Shown: piece after piece, positions 51,781 through 59,516 of the stretch
Numbering within the stretch: position 1 is the first letter of the stretch
How the letters are laid out: the number at the start of each line of letters is the position of its first letter
Origin: Nocardioides marinisabuli
GTDB taxonomy: Bacteria > Actinomycetota > Actinomycetes > Propionibacteriales > Nocardioidaceae
Reading direction: 5' to 3'
Length of the DNA stretch: 64,000 bases
NCBI RefSeq assembly: GCF_013466785.1
Contig: NZ_CP059163.1
Span: 3,596,001-3,660,000, forward strand
Translations under genes and position numbers: made by a program
Notes under the pieces: generated by a model
Seen by the model: only the letters and a program-made list of their open reading frames with translations
What the model was told of the DNA's origin: nothing
Databases searched by the model: none

Positions 51781-53490
51781 ATGTCAGCAGGGGAGTGCGC
51801 GCGCGAGGACCGGGACCGGCTGCTGGAGACGGTGCGGACCTCCGTCATCGGCGAGGACCAGGTGATGGCCACGCCGTACGGGCCGCGCCGGGTCACCTAC
51901 GCCGACTACACCGCCTCCGGCCGGGCCCTGTCGTTCATCGAGGACTTCGTGCGCGAGCAGGTGCTGCCGGCCTACGCCAACACCCACACCGAGTCCTCCG
52001 GCACCGGCCTGCAGACCACCCGGCTGCGCGAGGAGGCCCGCGAGACGATCCGCGCGGCGTGCGGCGGCGACGAGTCGACGGTGGTGCTCTTCGCCGGCTC
52101 CGGGAGCACCGGTGCCATCGCCAAGCTGATCGGGGTCCTGGGCCTGCGGGTGCCCTCGGTGCTCGACGACGCCCACCACCTCACCGACCGGATCGCGCCC
52201 GAGCAGCGCCCCGTCGTGTTCGTCGGGCCCTACGAGCACCACTCCAACGAGGTGCCGTGGCGCGAGACCATCGCCGACGTCGTCGTGATCCCCGAGGACG
52301 CCGACGGCCACATCGACCAGGCCTGCCTGCGCGAGCGCCTCGAGGAGCACGCCGACCGGCCGCTGCTGATCGGGTCGTTCTCGGCGGCCAGCAACGTGAC
52401 CGGCATCCTCTCCGACACCGCCGGCATCGCGGAGGTGCTCCACGAGCACGGCGCGCTGTCGCTGTGGGACTTCGCCGCGGCGGCGCCGTACGTCGACATC
52501 GAGATGGGCGCGCTCGCCGGGCGCCCGCTGTCCTACAAGGACGCCGTCTTCATCTCCCCCCACAAGTTCATCGGCGGCCCGTCGACACCCGGTGTGCTGG
52601 TGGCGCGCCGCGAGCTGTTCGGCAACCGGGTGCCCGACGTGCCCGGGGGCGGGACCGTGGCCTACGTGAACGACGACGACCACCGCTACCTCGCCGACCC
52701 CACGCACCGCGAGGAGGGCGGCACCCCGGCCATCATCGAGTCGATCCGCGCGGGCCTGGTCTTCGGTCTCAAGCAGGCCGTGGGCACCGACACGATCCGT
52801 GAGCAGGAGGAGCGCCACCTCTCCCGCGCGGTGGGCGCCTGGCGCGACGAGCCGGCGCTGGAGCTGCTCGGCAGCCTCGACGCCCAGCGGCTCTCGATCG
52901 TCTCGTTCGTGGTGCGCTCGCCCTCGGGGCGCTACCTGCACCACAACTACGTGGTCGCGCTGCTCAACGACCTCTTCGGCATCCAGTCGCGCGGCGGCTG
53001 CTCGTGCGCCGGCCCCTACGGGCACCGCCTGCTGGGCATCGACCTCGAGCGCTCTCACGAGTTCGAGCGCGAGATCGCCGGCGGGTGCGAGGGCATCAAG
53101 CCCGGCTGGGTGCGCATCAACTTCAACTACTTCGTCTCCGACACGGTCGTCGACTACCTGGTCGAGGCGGTGCGCATGGTCGCCCGCGACGGCTGGCGGC
53201 TGCTGGGCGACTACCGCTTCGAGGTCGCCACCGGTCTGTGGCGCCACCGCGACGGCCTCGTCGAGCCGCCCCTCTCGCTGCGCCAGGTCTCGTACGCCGG
53301 CGGGGTGCCGCACATGCCGCAGCACCGCGAGCGCGGGGGAGAGGAGCTGCTGGCCGAGCACCTGCGCGACGCGCGCGAGGTGCTCGCCGCCGAGCGCGAC
53401 CTCCCGGACCTCACCGACCACCCGGGGCAGGTCTCCGCCGACTTCGAGCACCTGCGCTGGTTCGACCTGCCGCCGGAGTGCCTGGCCTGA
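51781..53490 (+). CDS. Class V aminotransferase (cysteine desulfurase-like), long form
   Basis: 569 residues. PLP lysine Lys262 in SPHKFIGGPSTPGV; SFSAASNVTGI and GTPAIIESIRAGL are also conserved. Cysteine-desulfurase-type loop SRGGCSCAGPYGH is present, although its sequence differs from both NifS and SufS classes. The C-terminal 100 residues extend past the usual fold and contain LLGDYRFEVATGLWRH. TATGCT (51769-51774) ends 6 bases before the ATG, so it is leaderless. The substrate could be cysteine or another amino acid. Confidence 0.88.
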   Translation: MSAGECAREDRDRLLETVRTSVIGEDQVMATPYGPRRVTYADYTASGRALSFIEDFVREQVLPAYANTHTESSGTGLQTTRLREEARETIRAACGGDESTVVLFAGSGSTGAIAKLIGVLGLRVPSVLDDAHHLTDRIAPEQRPVVFVGPYEHHSNEVPWRETIADVVVIPEDADGHIDQACLRERLEEHADRPLLIGSFSAASNVTGILSDTAGIAEVLHEHGALSLWDFAAAAPYVDIEMGALAGRPLSYKDAVFISPHKFIGGPSTPGVLVARRELFGNRVPDVPGGGTVAYVNDDDHRYLADPTHREEGGTPAIIESIRAGLVFGLKQAVGTDTIREQEERHLSRAVGAWRDEPALELLGSLDAQRLSIVSFVVRSPSGRYLHHNYVVALLNDLFGIQSRGGCSCAGPYGHRLLGIDLERSHEFEREIAGGCEGIKPGWVRINFNYFVSDTVVDYLVEAVRMVARDGWRLLGDYRFEVATGLWRHRDGLVEPPLSLRQVSYAGGVPHMPQHRERGGEELLAEHLRDAREVLAAERDLPDLTDHPGQVSADFEHLRWFDLPPECLA

Positions 53491-53494
53491 ACGT

Positions 53495-53696
53495 CGGCCG
53501 AGCGGTCACTTCTGAACCGCCCACCGGTCACATGTGAACCGCCCACCGGTCAGGTCCGGACCGTCCCACCACCCCCGGCGTACCCCCGGCGTACGTCGTC
53601 GCGGTGGGTACGCCGCCGACCCGCCGGGGGTTCGTAGCTGACTGCTCGGTGGGTCAAAAGCGACCGCTCGATGGTTCAAAAGTGACCGCTCGGCCG
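53495..53696. repeat. 200-bp element with 24-bp terminal inverted repeats and 22-bp iterons
   Basis: Terminal arms 53495-53518 and 53673-53696 are inverted copies differing at one base (GGTCACTTCTGAACC against GGTCACTTTTGAACC on the opposite strand). Inside the left end the motif recurs three times at 22-base spacing (GGTCA at 53504, 53526, 53548). The right end has two inverted copies, also 22 bases apart (ending 53687 and 53665). The middle carries CCCCCGGCGTAC twice. It fills the whole space between two convergent stop codons. No ORF is evident. It resembles the multi-repeat ends of IS21-like elements with the transposase deleted, a MITE, or an iteron-type binding site. Confidence 0.6.
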
Positions 53697-54695
53697 TCAG
53701 AGGCGCACGACCATCTTGCCGGTGTTGGCGCCGGAGAGCAGGCCGAGGAAGGCGTCCACGGTGCTGTCGAGACCCTCGGTGACGGTCTCCCGCGCGACCA
53801 GCTCGCCGTCGGCGACCCACTGGCCGGCGCGGCGGTAGAACTCGCCGGCGGCCTCGGCGTGGTCGCTGACGATGAAGCCGCGCAGCGTCAGGCGCTTCTG
53901 CACCAGCATCATCATGTTGCGCGGGCCGCTGGGGGCCTCGGTGGCGTTGTAGCTGGCGATCGCGCCGCAGGCCGCCACGCGGCCGAAGTCGGCCATGGCG
54001 CCGATGGCGGCCTCGAGGTGGTCGCCGCCCACGTTGTCGAAGTACACGTCGATGGGGCCGTGCTCGCGCAGCTGCTTGTGCACCGGGCCGTCGTGGTAGT
54101 CGAAGGCGGCGTCGAAGCCGAGCTCCTCGGTCAGCCAGCGGACCTTCTCGGGGGTGCCGGCCGAGCCGATGACCTTCGAGGCGCCCAGGTGGCGGGCCAT
54201 CTGGCCGGCCAGCGAGCCGACGGCCCCGGCCGCGCCGGAGACGAAGACGACGTCGCCCTCCGCCATCTGCGCGACCCGGGTCAGGCCGACGTACGCCGTC
54301 AGGCCCGGCATGCCGAGGACGCCGAGGTAGGCGGAGGCCGGGATCGCGGACGTGTCGACCTTGCGCGCCGCCGAGGCGGGCAGCACGGCGTGCTCGCGCC
54401 AGCCGGCCATGTGCAGCACGGTGTCACCGACCGACAGCGACTCGTCGTTGCTCTCGACCACCTCGCCGACGGCGCCGCCCTCCATGGGCGCGTCGAGGGC
54501 GTACGGCGGCACGTAGGACTTGGTGTCGTTCATCCGGCCGCGCATGTAGGGGTCGACGGAGAGGAAGGTGTTGCGCACCAGGACCTCGCCGGCGCCGGGG
54601 GCGGGCAGCTCGGTCTCGACGGTGCGGAAGTCGGTGGGCACCGGCTCCCCGTGCGGGCGGGCGGTCAGCTGGATCTGTCGGGTGGGGGTGCTCAT
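53697..54695 (-). CDS. NADP-dependent MDR oxidoreductase (curcumin reductase/leukotriene B4 DH-like)
   Basis: 332 residues. The nucleotide-binding segment VFVSGAAGAVGSLAGQMARHLGASKVIGSAG and YFDNVGGDHLEAAI are typical of the zinc-free MDR group acting on enones. C-terminal GANTGKMVVRL is complete. CAGGAT (minus strand, ending 7 bases before the ATG at 54695) suggests a leaderless start. Divergent from the small-ORF unit at 54826, with a palindrome between them. Confidence 0.92.
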   Translation of the reverse strand: MSTPTRQIQLTARPHGEPVPTDFRTVETELPAPGAGEVLVRNTFLSVDPYMRGRMNDTKSYVPPYALDAPMEGGAVGEVVESNDESLSVGDTVLHMAGWREHAVLPASAARKVDTSAIPASAYLGVLGMPGLTAYVGLTRVAQMAEGDVVFVSGAAGAVGSLAGQMARHLGASKVIGSAGTPEKVRWLTEELGFDAAFDYHDGPVHKQLREHGPIDVYFDNVGGDHLEAAIGAMADFGRVAACGAIASYNATEAPSGPRNMMMLVQKRLTLRGFIVSDHAEAAGEFYRRAGQWVADGELVARETVTEGLDSTVDAFLGLLSGANTGKMVVRL

Positions 54696-54781
54696 GTCCC
54701 CGATCCTGCCAGGGCGCCGGGCGGGCCCGGGTCGCGCCGGGGGGTGCGTGAGATCACAGCGTCGGCAAAGGCGGGCCCATG

Positions 54782-54797
54782 TGTAGCGACCGCTACA
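54782..54797. promoter_or_regulatory. Perfect palindrome between the MDR gene and the small-ORF unit
   Basis: TGTAGCG (54782-54788) and CGCTACA (54791-54797) are perfect 7-base arms around AC. A second dyad TACAGTGTA (54794-54802) overlaps it, and TACAGT within it could be a -10 for the rightward unit. A TetR-like operator is likely; no TetR gene lies beside it. Confidence 0.5.
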
Positions 54798-54825
54798 GTG
54801 TAAGCGTCGTCAAAGAGGATGACTC

Positions 54826-54888
54826 ATGACCGGATCGGTCATGGAACCGCACCACGAGACCTGGTCCGAGATGGGCCGAGAGGGATGA
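54826..54888 (+). CDS. Possible 20-residue leader peptide
   Basis: ATG 54826 follows AGAGGA at 7 bases. The 20 codons encode a peptide containing MEPHHETWSEMG, and the TGA (54886-54888) overlaps the ATG at 54885 of the next ORF. The overlap suggests translational coupling. No homologue is known to me, and the case rests on layout only. Confidence 0.4.
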   Translation: MTGSVMEPHHETWSEMGREG

Positions 54889-55037
54889 GAATCATGAGCA
54901 CGCAGCTGGACCTGGCCAACGGCATCGCCGCCGGACGGCGCCGCCCGGACCAGGAGCACGCACTGCTGCGCAACGTCGAGCTGGCCGTCGAGGCCCAGCG
55001 CCCCAAGCGGCTGACCCGCCGCCTGCTCGGTCGCTGA
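54885..55037 (+). CDS. Small basic protein of unknown function, 50 residues
   Basis: ATG 54885 (coupled to the upstream 20-codon ORF) or the in-frame ATG 54894. The product contains STQLDLANGIAAGRRRP and ends in the strongly basic PKRLTRRLLGR, so a nucleic-acid or membrane-surface contact is conceivable. It is followed 22 bases later by a strong terminator, and a palindromic promoter region precedes the unit. Confidence 0.5.
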   Translation: MRIMSTQLDLANGIAAGRRRPDQEHALLRNVELAVEAQRPKRLTRRLLGR

Positions 55038-55059
55038 GCGACCACCTCGCAGGATGACA

Positions 55060-55089
55060 AGAGCCCCGGACCAGTCGGTCCGGGGCTCT
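55060..55089. terminator. Terminator, 13-bp perfect stem
   Basis: AGAGCCCCGGACC (55060-55072) and GGTCCGGGGCTCT (55077-55089) around AGTC. It ends 23 bases before the stop of the convergent HesB-like gene and may serve both strands. Confidence 0.88.
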
Positions 55090-55111
55090 CGTGACGTTCG
55101 GGGCTCTGGGG

Positions 55112-55396
55112 CTACTGCTGCAGGCCCAGGGCGAACTCGACCTTGCCGGTCGGGTCGACGGCGGCGTCGAGCACCTTGTCGTCGAGCATGACCGCGGCCG
55201 ACTCGTCGAGGTAGATGGTCGCGCCGGACTGCTCGACGACCTGGTCGCCGGGCTGGCCGGCGTCAGCGGCCGTGACGGCGAAGCTGGGGTCGGTCTCGGA
55301 CTCCGAGGTGATGCGGAGCCCGGCGGTGTCGGGGAGGCCGTCCTGGGACGCGATCTCCTTGACGATGGTGGTGGCGTTCTCGGTGAGGGTGAGCAT
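55112..55396 (-). CDS. HesB/IscA-like protein without cysteines
   Basis: 94 residues. LTENATTIVKEIASQDGLPDTAGLRI and SGATIYLDESAAVMLDDKVLD follow the HesB/IscA fold. The cysteines that hold iron-sulfur clusters in IscA (Cys and the C-terminal CxC) are all absent, so it cannot be an ordinary A-type carrier. GAGGAAAG lies upstream of the ATG. Cysteine-less homologues occur in actinobacteria; the function is unknown. Confidence 0.82.
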   Translation of the reverse strand: MLTLTENATTIVKEIASQDGLPDTAGLRITSESETDPSFAVTAADAGQPGDQVVEQSGATIYLDESAAVMLDDKVLDAAVDPTGKVEFALGLQQ

Positions 55397-55508
55397 GTGG
55401 ACTCGCTTTCCTCAGGTGGGGTGCAGAAGTCCTCCACACAACCCGACACGTCGCCGAGCTTCAAGTCGGCGGCGATCCCGGGCGTGTCGGTCGTGGGAGG
55501 GTGGGGCC

Positions 55509-55985
55509 ATGAGCGACGACGAACCCCGCACCAGCCCCCAGACCGGTCCCGAGACCGGCCCCGAGACCCTGCGCAGCGTCGACCTGGTCAAGATCGGGCC
55601 CGAGCGGTTCAAGGCCACCAACGGTCGCGGGGGCGTGCTGCCCATCGGGCACGGCGACGACCCCGACTTCACGCCTGTCGAGCTGATGCTGGCCGCCGTG
55701 GCCGGCTGCGGCGCCATCGACCTGACGCTGGTGACCGGCAAGCGCGCCGAGCCGACGGCCTTCGCCGCGCACGCCGAGGGCCACAAGATCCGTGACGAGG
55801 GCGGCAACCGGGTCACCGGCATCACCGTCACGTTCGAGATCGAGTTCCCCGAGGGGCCCGAGGGTGACGCCGCGCGCGCCGTCGTGCCGCGCACGGTGCA
55901 GCAGGTCCAGGACCGGCTGTGCACCGTGGGCCGCACGATCACCGTGGGCGACCAGGTGCGCTACCGCACCGCCGACCAGGACTGA
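55509..55985 (+). CDS. OsmC-family protein
   Basis: 158 residues. Cys67 (AVAGCGAIDL) and Cys138 (DRLCTVGRT) are the paired peroxidatic cysteines of OsmC/Ohr proteins, which reduce organic hydroperoxides. A Thr/Pro/Glu-rich tail begins the protein. GAGGGT (55497-55502) ends 6 bases before the ATG. The second OsmC domain in the window, after the hydrolase fusion at 16178. Confidence 0.9.
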   Translation: MSDDEPRTSPQTGPETGPETLRSVDLVKIGPERFKATNGRGGVLPIGHGDDPDFTPVELMLAAVAGCGAIDLTLVTGKRAEPTAFAAHAEGHKIRDEGGNRVTGITVTFEIEFPEGPEGDAARAVVPRTVQQVQDRLCTVGRTITVGDQVRYRTADQD

Positions 55986-56013
55986 GCGCGTCCGGGCCCG
56001 GGGCCGCCCGGCC

Positions 56014-56748
56014 TCAGCCGACGGTGACGCCCTCGATGTCGACGGCCGTGTTGGGGGCGCCGTCGCCGGGGCCGTTGCTGTCGTCGGCGCCGTCGGCGGC
56101 GGCCTGGGCCACGGCCTTCACCCCGGCGGCGTCGACGGTGCCGAAGACGGTGTACTGGGCCGGCAGCGGGGTGTCCTCGTAGACGATGAAGAACTGCGAG
56201 CCGCCCGAGTCGGGGTACGGCGTCTTGGCCATCGCCAGCGTGCCCGCGGGGTAGGTCTCCTCGCCGCTGAGCTCGTCGGGGATCGTGTAGCCGGGGCCGC
56301 CGGTGCCGGTGGCGGTCGGGTCGCCGCACTGGAGCACGAAGATGCCCTGGGTGGTGAGGCGGTGGCAGGTGGTGCCGGCGAAGTAATCCTGCTCGGCCAG
56401 GGAGACGAAGGAGCCGACCGTGCACGGGGTGCTGGCGGCGTCGAGGGTGGCCTCGAGGTCGCCGATGCTGGTCGCCATCGTCACCTGGATCTCGCCCTCG
56501 ACGGTCGGGTCGGCGGGCGGGAGGTCGACGTCCTTGGAGGGGTTGCCGTCCTCGACGTAGGCGCACTCGCCCTCGGCGGCGGGGCCGAACGAGCCGGTGT
56601 CGCCGGCCTCGCCCGAGGAGGCCTCGGGGCTCTGGCCGCTCTCGGTGGTGGGGGAGTCGGAGGCGGACGAGTCGTTCTCGGAGCCGCACGCGGCGAGGGC
56701 GCCGACGCAGGCCAGGACGGCCATGGTGGCGAGGGGTCGGGTCAGCAT
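56014..56748 (-). CDS. Cyclophilin-type peptidyl-prolyl isomerase lipoprotein
   Basis: 244 residues: signal peptide with lipobox LAAC (Cys21), an acidic Ser/Glu/Gly-rich linker (about 22-70), then the cyclophilin domain with FAGTTCHRLTTQG, QCGDPTATGTGGPGY and SGGSQFFIVYEDT. The start is set at 56748 because TACGAT (56761-56756, minus strand) ends 7 bases before it; the ATG at 56757 overlaps that hexamer. A membrane-anchored folding helper of secreted proteins. Confidence 0.92.
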   Translation of the reverse strand: MLTRPLATMAVLACVGALAACGSENDSSASDSPTTESGQSPEASSGEAGDTGSFGPAAEGECAYVEDGNPSKDVDLPPADPTVEGEIQVTMATSIGDLEATLDAASTPCTVGSFVSLAEQDYFAGTTCHRLTTQGIFVLQCGDPTATGTGGPGYTIPDELSGEETYPAGTLAMAKTPYPDSGGSQFFIVYEDTPLPAQYTVFGTVDAAGVKAVAQAAADGADDSNGPGDGAPNTAVDIEGVTVG

Positions 56749-56830
56749 GGCGTGCATCGTAGGTGAGGCGTCTGAGCGGGACCTGAGCGACCCGTTGCGA
56801 CCCGTTGCGACCCGGTGGGCCCGGGGGCGC

Positions 56831-57916
56831 TCAGGAGTTCAGGCCCCGGGCGGTCACCGGCCACGGTCGCAGCCCGCCGGCCTCCTCGACCCAGAGCTCG
56901 TCGGCGAGGTTCACCGCGGCGCAGGCGTGGTTGGGCACCACGTCGAGCTGCTCACCCAGCCGCGGGGCGCGTCCGGGCCCGGCGTCGACGACGGCGTGGT
57001 GCTCCGAGAGGGACAGGATGCGCGCGTCGGGGCGGTGCATCAGGCGACCGAAGCCGCTGGCGTACGACGCCCGGTCGGCCCCCAGCACCTTGCTGCCGGT
57101 GTCGAGCACGACCCGGCCGCCGGCGACGCTGACCACCGTGGCGCGCGCGGTCAGGGCGATGTCGTCGGGGCTGCAGGTGCCGAGCTCCCACTGCTGGGCG
57201 TCGCCGAAGACGTAGACGCCGGGGCGCAGCTCGACCTCGGCGGTGTCGTCGTCGTCGCCGTAGGCCCGCGGGCCCGACAGGCTGGCGGCGAGCGTGGGGG
57301 TGGAGCCGCCCGAGACGACGCGCACGGGCAGGCCGGTGGCCTCCACCGAGCGCCGCGCCACCCGCAGCGAGTGCGCCTCGGCGGCGGCGACCTCGGCGAC
57401 CGCCCCGGGTGCGTAGCCGTGCCCGGGGAAGGTGAAGACCCCGCGCACCGGCAGTCCCGCGCGGCGCGCGGCCTGCGCGACCACGCCGGCCAGCTCGGGG
57501 GCGACACCCGTGCGGTGGTGCCCGGAGTCGATCTCGACGAGCACCTCGATGCCGGTGCCGCCCAGGCGGCGCCCGGTGTTGGCGGCGCCCTGCGCCGAGT
57601 CGACGCCGACCGCCACCCGGGCGATCTCGGCGAGGTCGCGCAGCCGGGCCGCACGGTCGTCGTCGACCCAGACCGGGTAGGCGATGAAGACGTCGGTGCA
57701 CCCGAGCCGCGCGAAGGCCTCGGCCTCGCCGACCGTGGCCACGGTGATCCCGCGCGCCCCGGAGACCAGCTGGAGGCGGGCGATCTCGATGCTCTTGTGG
57801 GTCTTCACGTGCGGGCGCAGGGCCACCCGCGCGGCCGCCGCGTGGTCGGCGGCGCGGCGTACGTTGTGGCGCAGCCGGTCGAGGTCCACACGCAGGTGCG
57901 GGGTCGGCACGGGCAT
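56831..57916 (-). CDS. D-serine dehydratase/D-threonine aldolase-like PLP enzyme (DSD1 family)
   Basis: 361 residues. Alanine-racemase-like N-terminal barrel: PLP lysine region LRPHVKTHKSIEIAR. C-terminal metal-site motif PNHAC (VVPNHACAAVNL) is typical of DSD1/D-threonine aldolase enzymes. TAGGCT (57928-57923, minus strand) ends 6 bases before the ATG, so leaderless. Acts on D-amino acids, cleaving D-serine to pyruvate or D-threonine to glycine. Which one cannot be settled here. Confidence 0.92.
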   Translation of the reverse strand: MPVPTPHLRVDLDRLRHNVRRAADHAAAARVALRPHVKTHKSIEIARLQLVSGARGITVATVGEAEAFARLGCTDVFIAYPVWVDDDRAARLRDLAEIARVAVGVDSAQGAANTGRRLGGTGIEVLVEIDSGHHRTGVAPELAGVVAQAARRAGLPVRGVFTFPGHGYAPGAVAEVAAAEAHSLRVARRSVEATGLPVRVVSGGSTPTLAASLSGPRAYGDDDDTAEVELRPGVYVFGDAQQWELGTCSPDDIALTARATVVSVAGGRVVLDTGSKVLGADRASYASGFGRLMHRPDARILSLSEHHAVVDAGPGRAPRLGEQLDVVPNHACAAVNLADELWVEEAGGLRPWPVTARGLNS

Positions 57917-57942
57917 GCCCGCAGCCTAGGTCGCGGCGGTTC

Positions 57943-58392
57943 TCACTCGGCGCCGGGGGTGACGCCCGGCCGGGCGGTGTGGTGGGGCAGCCCGTGGGTG
58001 CGCCGGTCCTCCTTCATCTCCGCCTCGTAGAGGTGGCGGCGGCCCCCGACGAGCTCGTCGCGCGCCTGCTTCTCGAGGCGCTTGAAGTCGGCGTAGTAGC
58101 CGTCGTCGTACTCCTCCATGACCTGGAAGGTCCAGCGGCCGTCCAGCACGTTGCGCCCCACCAGCTCACGGTCGATGAGGTCGGCCAGCTCGGTGTGCCC
58201 GGCCTCGCGCAGCTGCTCGACGCCCTCGCCGAGGGTCAGGTCGGCGGTGCCGGAGAGGCGGTGGAAGGTGTAGAGGTGCCCGCGCGCGATCTCGATCGCC
58301 TCGAGCGCCTCCGAGACCTTGCCCAGCGCCTCGACGGTCTTGTCGTCGGTGCCGTCGGGGCGCTGGTGCTCGGCGTCGGGGCGGTCGCTCAC
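57943..58392 (-). CDS. Conserved hypothetical protein
   Basis: 149 residues with IARGHLYTFHRLSGTADLTLG and TFQVMEEYDDGYYADFKRLEKQAR, mostly helical. No family name recognised, but the pattern is widespread in actinobacteria. The GTG overlaps the stop of the upstream small gene by four bases, so the two form an operon. Confidence 0.75.
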   Translation of the reverse strand: MSDRPDAEHQRPDGTDDKTVEALGKVSEALEAIEIARGHLYTFHRLSGTADLTLGEGVEQLREAGHTELADLIDRELVGRNVLDGRWTFQVMEEYDDGYYADFKRLEKQARDELVGGRRHLYEAEMKEDRRTHGLPHHTARPGVTPGAE

Positions 58393-58610
58393 CGCAGGAC
58401 CTGGCCGGCGTCGGCCGAGCCGTTGGCCTCGATCTCGTGGGTCAGGGCGGAGACCTGGTCGTCGCTGAGCTGCACGCCGGCCTCGGCGAGGCCCTCGCGC
58501 AGGTTGGCCTCCACGGTGCCCTCGGGGGCGCTCTCCTGGTAGCTGTTGACGCGGTCGACGACGGCCTGGACGGCGGTGACCTGCTCGGACGTGAGGTTGT
58601 TGTCGCTCAT
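58389..58610 (-). CDS. Small helical hypothetical protein
   Basis: 73 residues with NNLTSEQVTAVQAVVDRVNS and LSDDQVSALTHEIE, two likely helical hairpins. TACGTT (58623-58618, minus strand) ends 7 bases before the ATG. It is co-translated with the next gene. Not recognised. Confidence 0.7.
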   Translation of the reverse strand: MSDNNLTSEQVTAVQAVVDRVNSYQESAPEGTVEANLREGLAEAGVQLSDDQVSALTHEIEANGSADAGQVLR

Positions 58611-58670
58611 GACCGTGAACGTACGTCGCGCGGACGCGCCGCCCACCACCCTGCAGGGGGGTCCGGCCGA

Positions 58671-58708
58671 GAGGTCCGGCTGCGAGGTCCGGCTGCGAGG
58701 TCCGGTTG
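58671..58708. repeat. Three tandem 13-bp repeats
   Basis: GAGGTCCGGCTGC occurs at 58671-58683 and 58684-58696, and a 12-base variant follows at 58697-58708. It lies between the divergent small gene (start 58610) and the sortase start (58734), so it might be a binding-site array or a slippage product. Confidence 0.6.
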
Positions 58709-58733
58709 GGGGCCGCGACCTACCGTGGAGGCC

Positions 58734-59489
58734 ATGAGGCCCGCAGCCGGTGCGTCGCGGCGTGCGCCGGCGCCGGTGGTGCTGGCGGTGCTGGCCGGCG
58801 CGCTGCTGGGCGCCGCCGGCTGCGCGGGCCCCGCCGACCCCGAGCCTGCGGCGACCCCCGACGCGACCCCCGCGGCCACCCCCGAGACGACCCCCGCGGC
58901 CACCCCGGAGGCAAGGCTGGAACCCGCGGCGACGTTGGAGCCCGAGGAGCCCGTGCTCGCCTCCGACGGGCGACCGGTGCGCGCCGCCCTGTCGATCCCG
59001 CGGCTGGGCATCACCGACCTGGCCGTCCTGCCCTACCGCGGCGTCACCGACGACGCCCCCGGCAGCCGGATCCAGGACGGCGGGGTCGCGGCGAGCCCCC
59101 ACGGTCCCGGCGGCGGGGTGGGCCCGGGCGGGGTGGGCAGCTTCCAGGTCACCGGGCACCGGCTCTCGGCGGGCGGGGTCTTCCGCGAGCTGCCCTCGCT
59201 GGTGCGTGGCGACCGGGTGCACGTCGAGGCCCTCGGCACCCGCTACGTCTACGAGATCACCGGCACCCGCACGACCTCCTTCCGCTCGGCCCGCTCGCTG
59301 CGCGAGCAGCGCGCGGCGGTGCCGGGGCGCCCGGGGGTCGAGCCCACCCAGGCGATGATCGTGCTGTCAACCTGCCGCACCCTGGAGGACCACGCCGAGG
59401 GCAACTACTGGTCCGACCGGTTCGGCAACCCCGAGCACCGCATCGACAAGATCGGTGTGCTGCGCCGGATCGTGCCCGCCGGCGGTTGA
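58734..59489 (+). CDS. Sortase (class E/F-like), secreted
   Basis: 251 residues: signal peptide with a weak lipobox (AAGC, Cys near 24), an Ala-Thr-Pro-Glu-rich linker (about 30-72), then the sortase domain with His142 (VTGHRLS), Cys214 (LSTCRTLED) and Arg236 (NPEHR). It anchors surface proteins by cleaving a C-terminal sorting signal; no substrate gene is visible. TACCGT (58721-58726) ends 7 bases before the ATG. Confidence 0.92.
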   Translation: MRPAAGASRRAPAPVVLAVLAGALLGAAGCAGPADPEPAATPDATPAATPETTPAATPEARLEPAATLEPEEPVLASDGRPVRAALSIPRLGITDLAVLPYRGVTDDAPGSRIQDGGVAASPHGPGGGVGPGGVGSFQVTGHRLSAGGVFRELPSLVRGDRVHVEALGTRYVYEITGTRTTSFRSARSLREQRAAVPGRPGVEPTQAMIVLSTCRTLEDHAEGNYWSDRFGNPEHRIDKIGVLRRIVPAGG

Positions 59490-59516
59490 GGACTCCCGGC
59501 CCCGGGGCCCGCCTGC

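Noticed and set aside
53495..53696. CRISPR array
   Set aside because: The 22-bp copies are adjacent without spacers and half are inverted, and no cas gene is near.
53490..53697. Target-site duplication flanking the 200-bp element
   Set aside because: The bases outside the arms (ACGT on the left, TCAG on the right) do not match, so insertion is not proven.
54839..55060. Minus-strand 73-codon frame opposite the small-ORF unit
   Set aside because: It is Ser/Arg-rich and has no ribosome site; the plus-strand unit has operator, coupling and terminator.
56787..56816. CGACCCGTTG-type tandem repeat between the DSD1 and cyclophilin genes
   Set aside because: Fewer than three copies in a short spacer; likely slippage, with no supporting signal.
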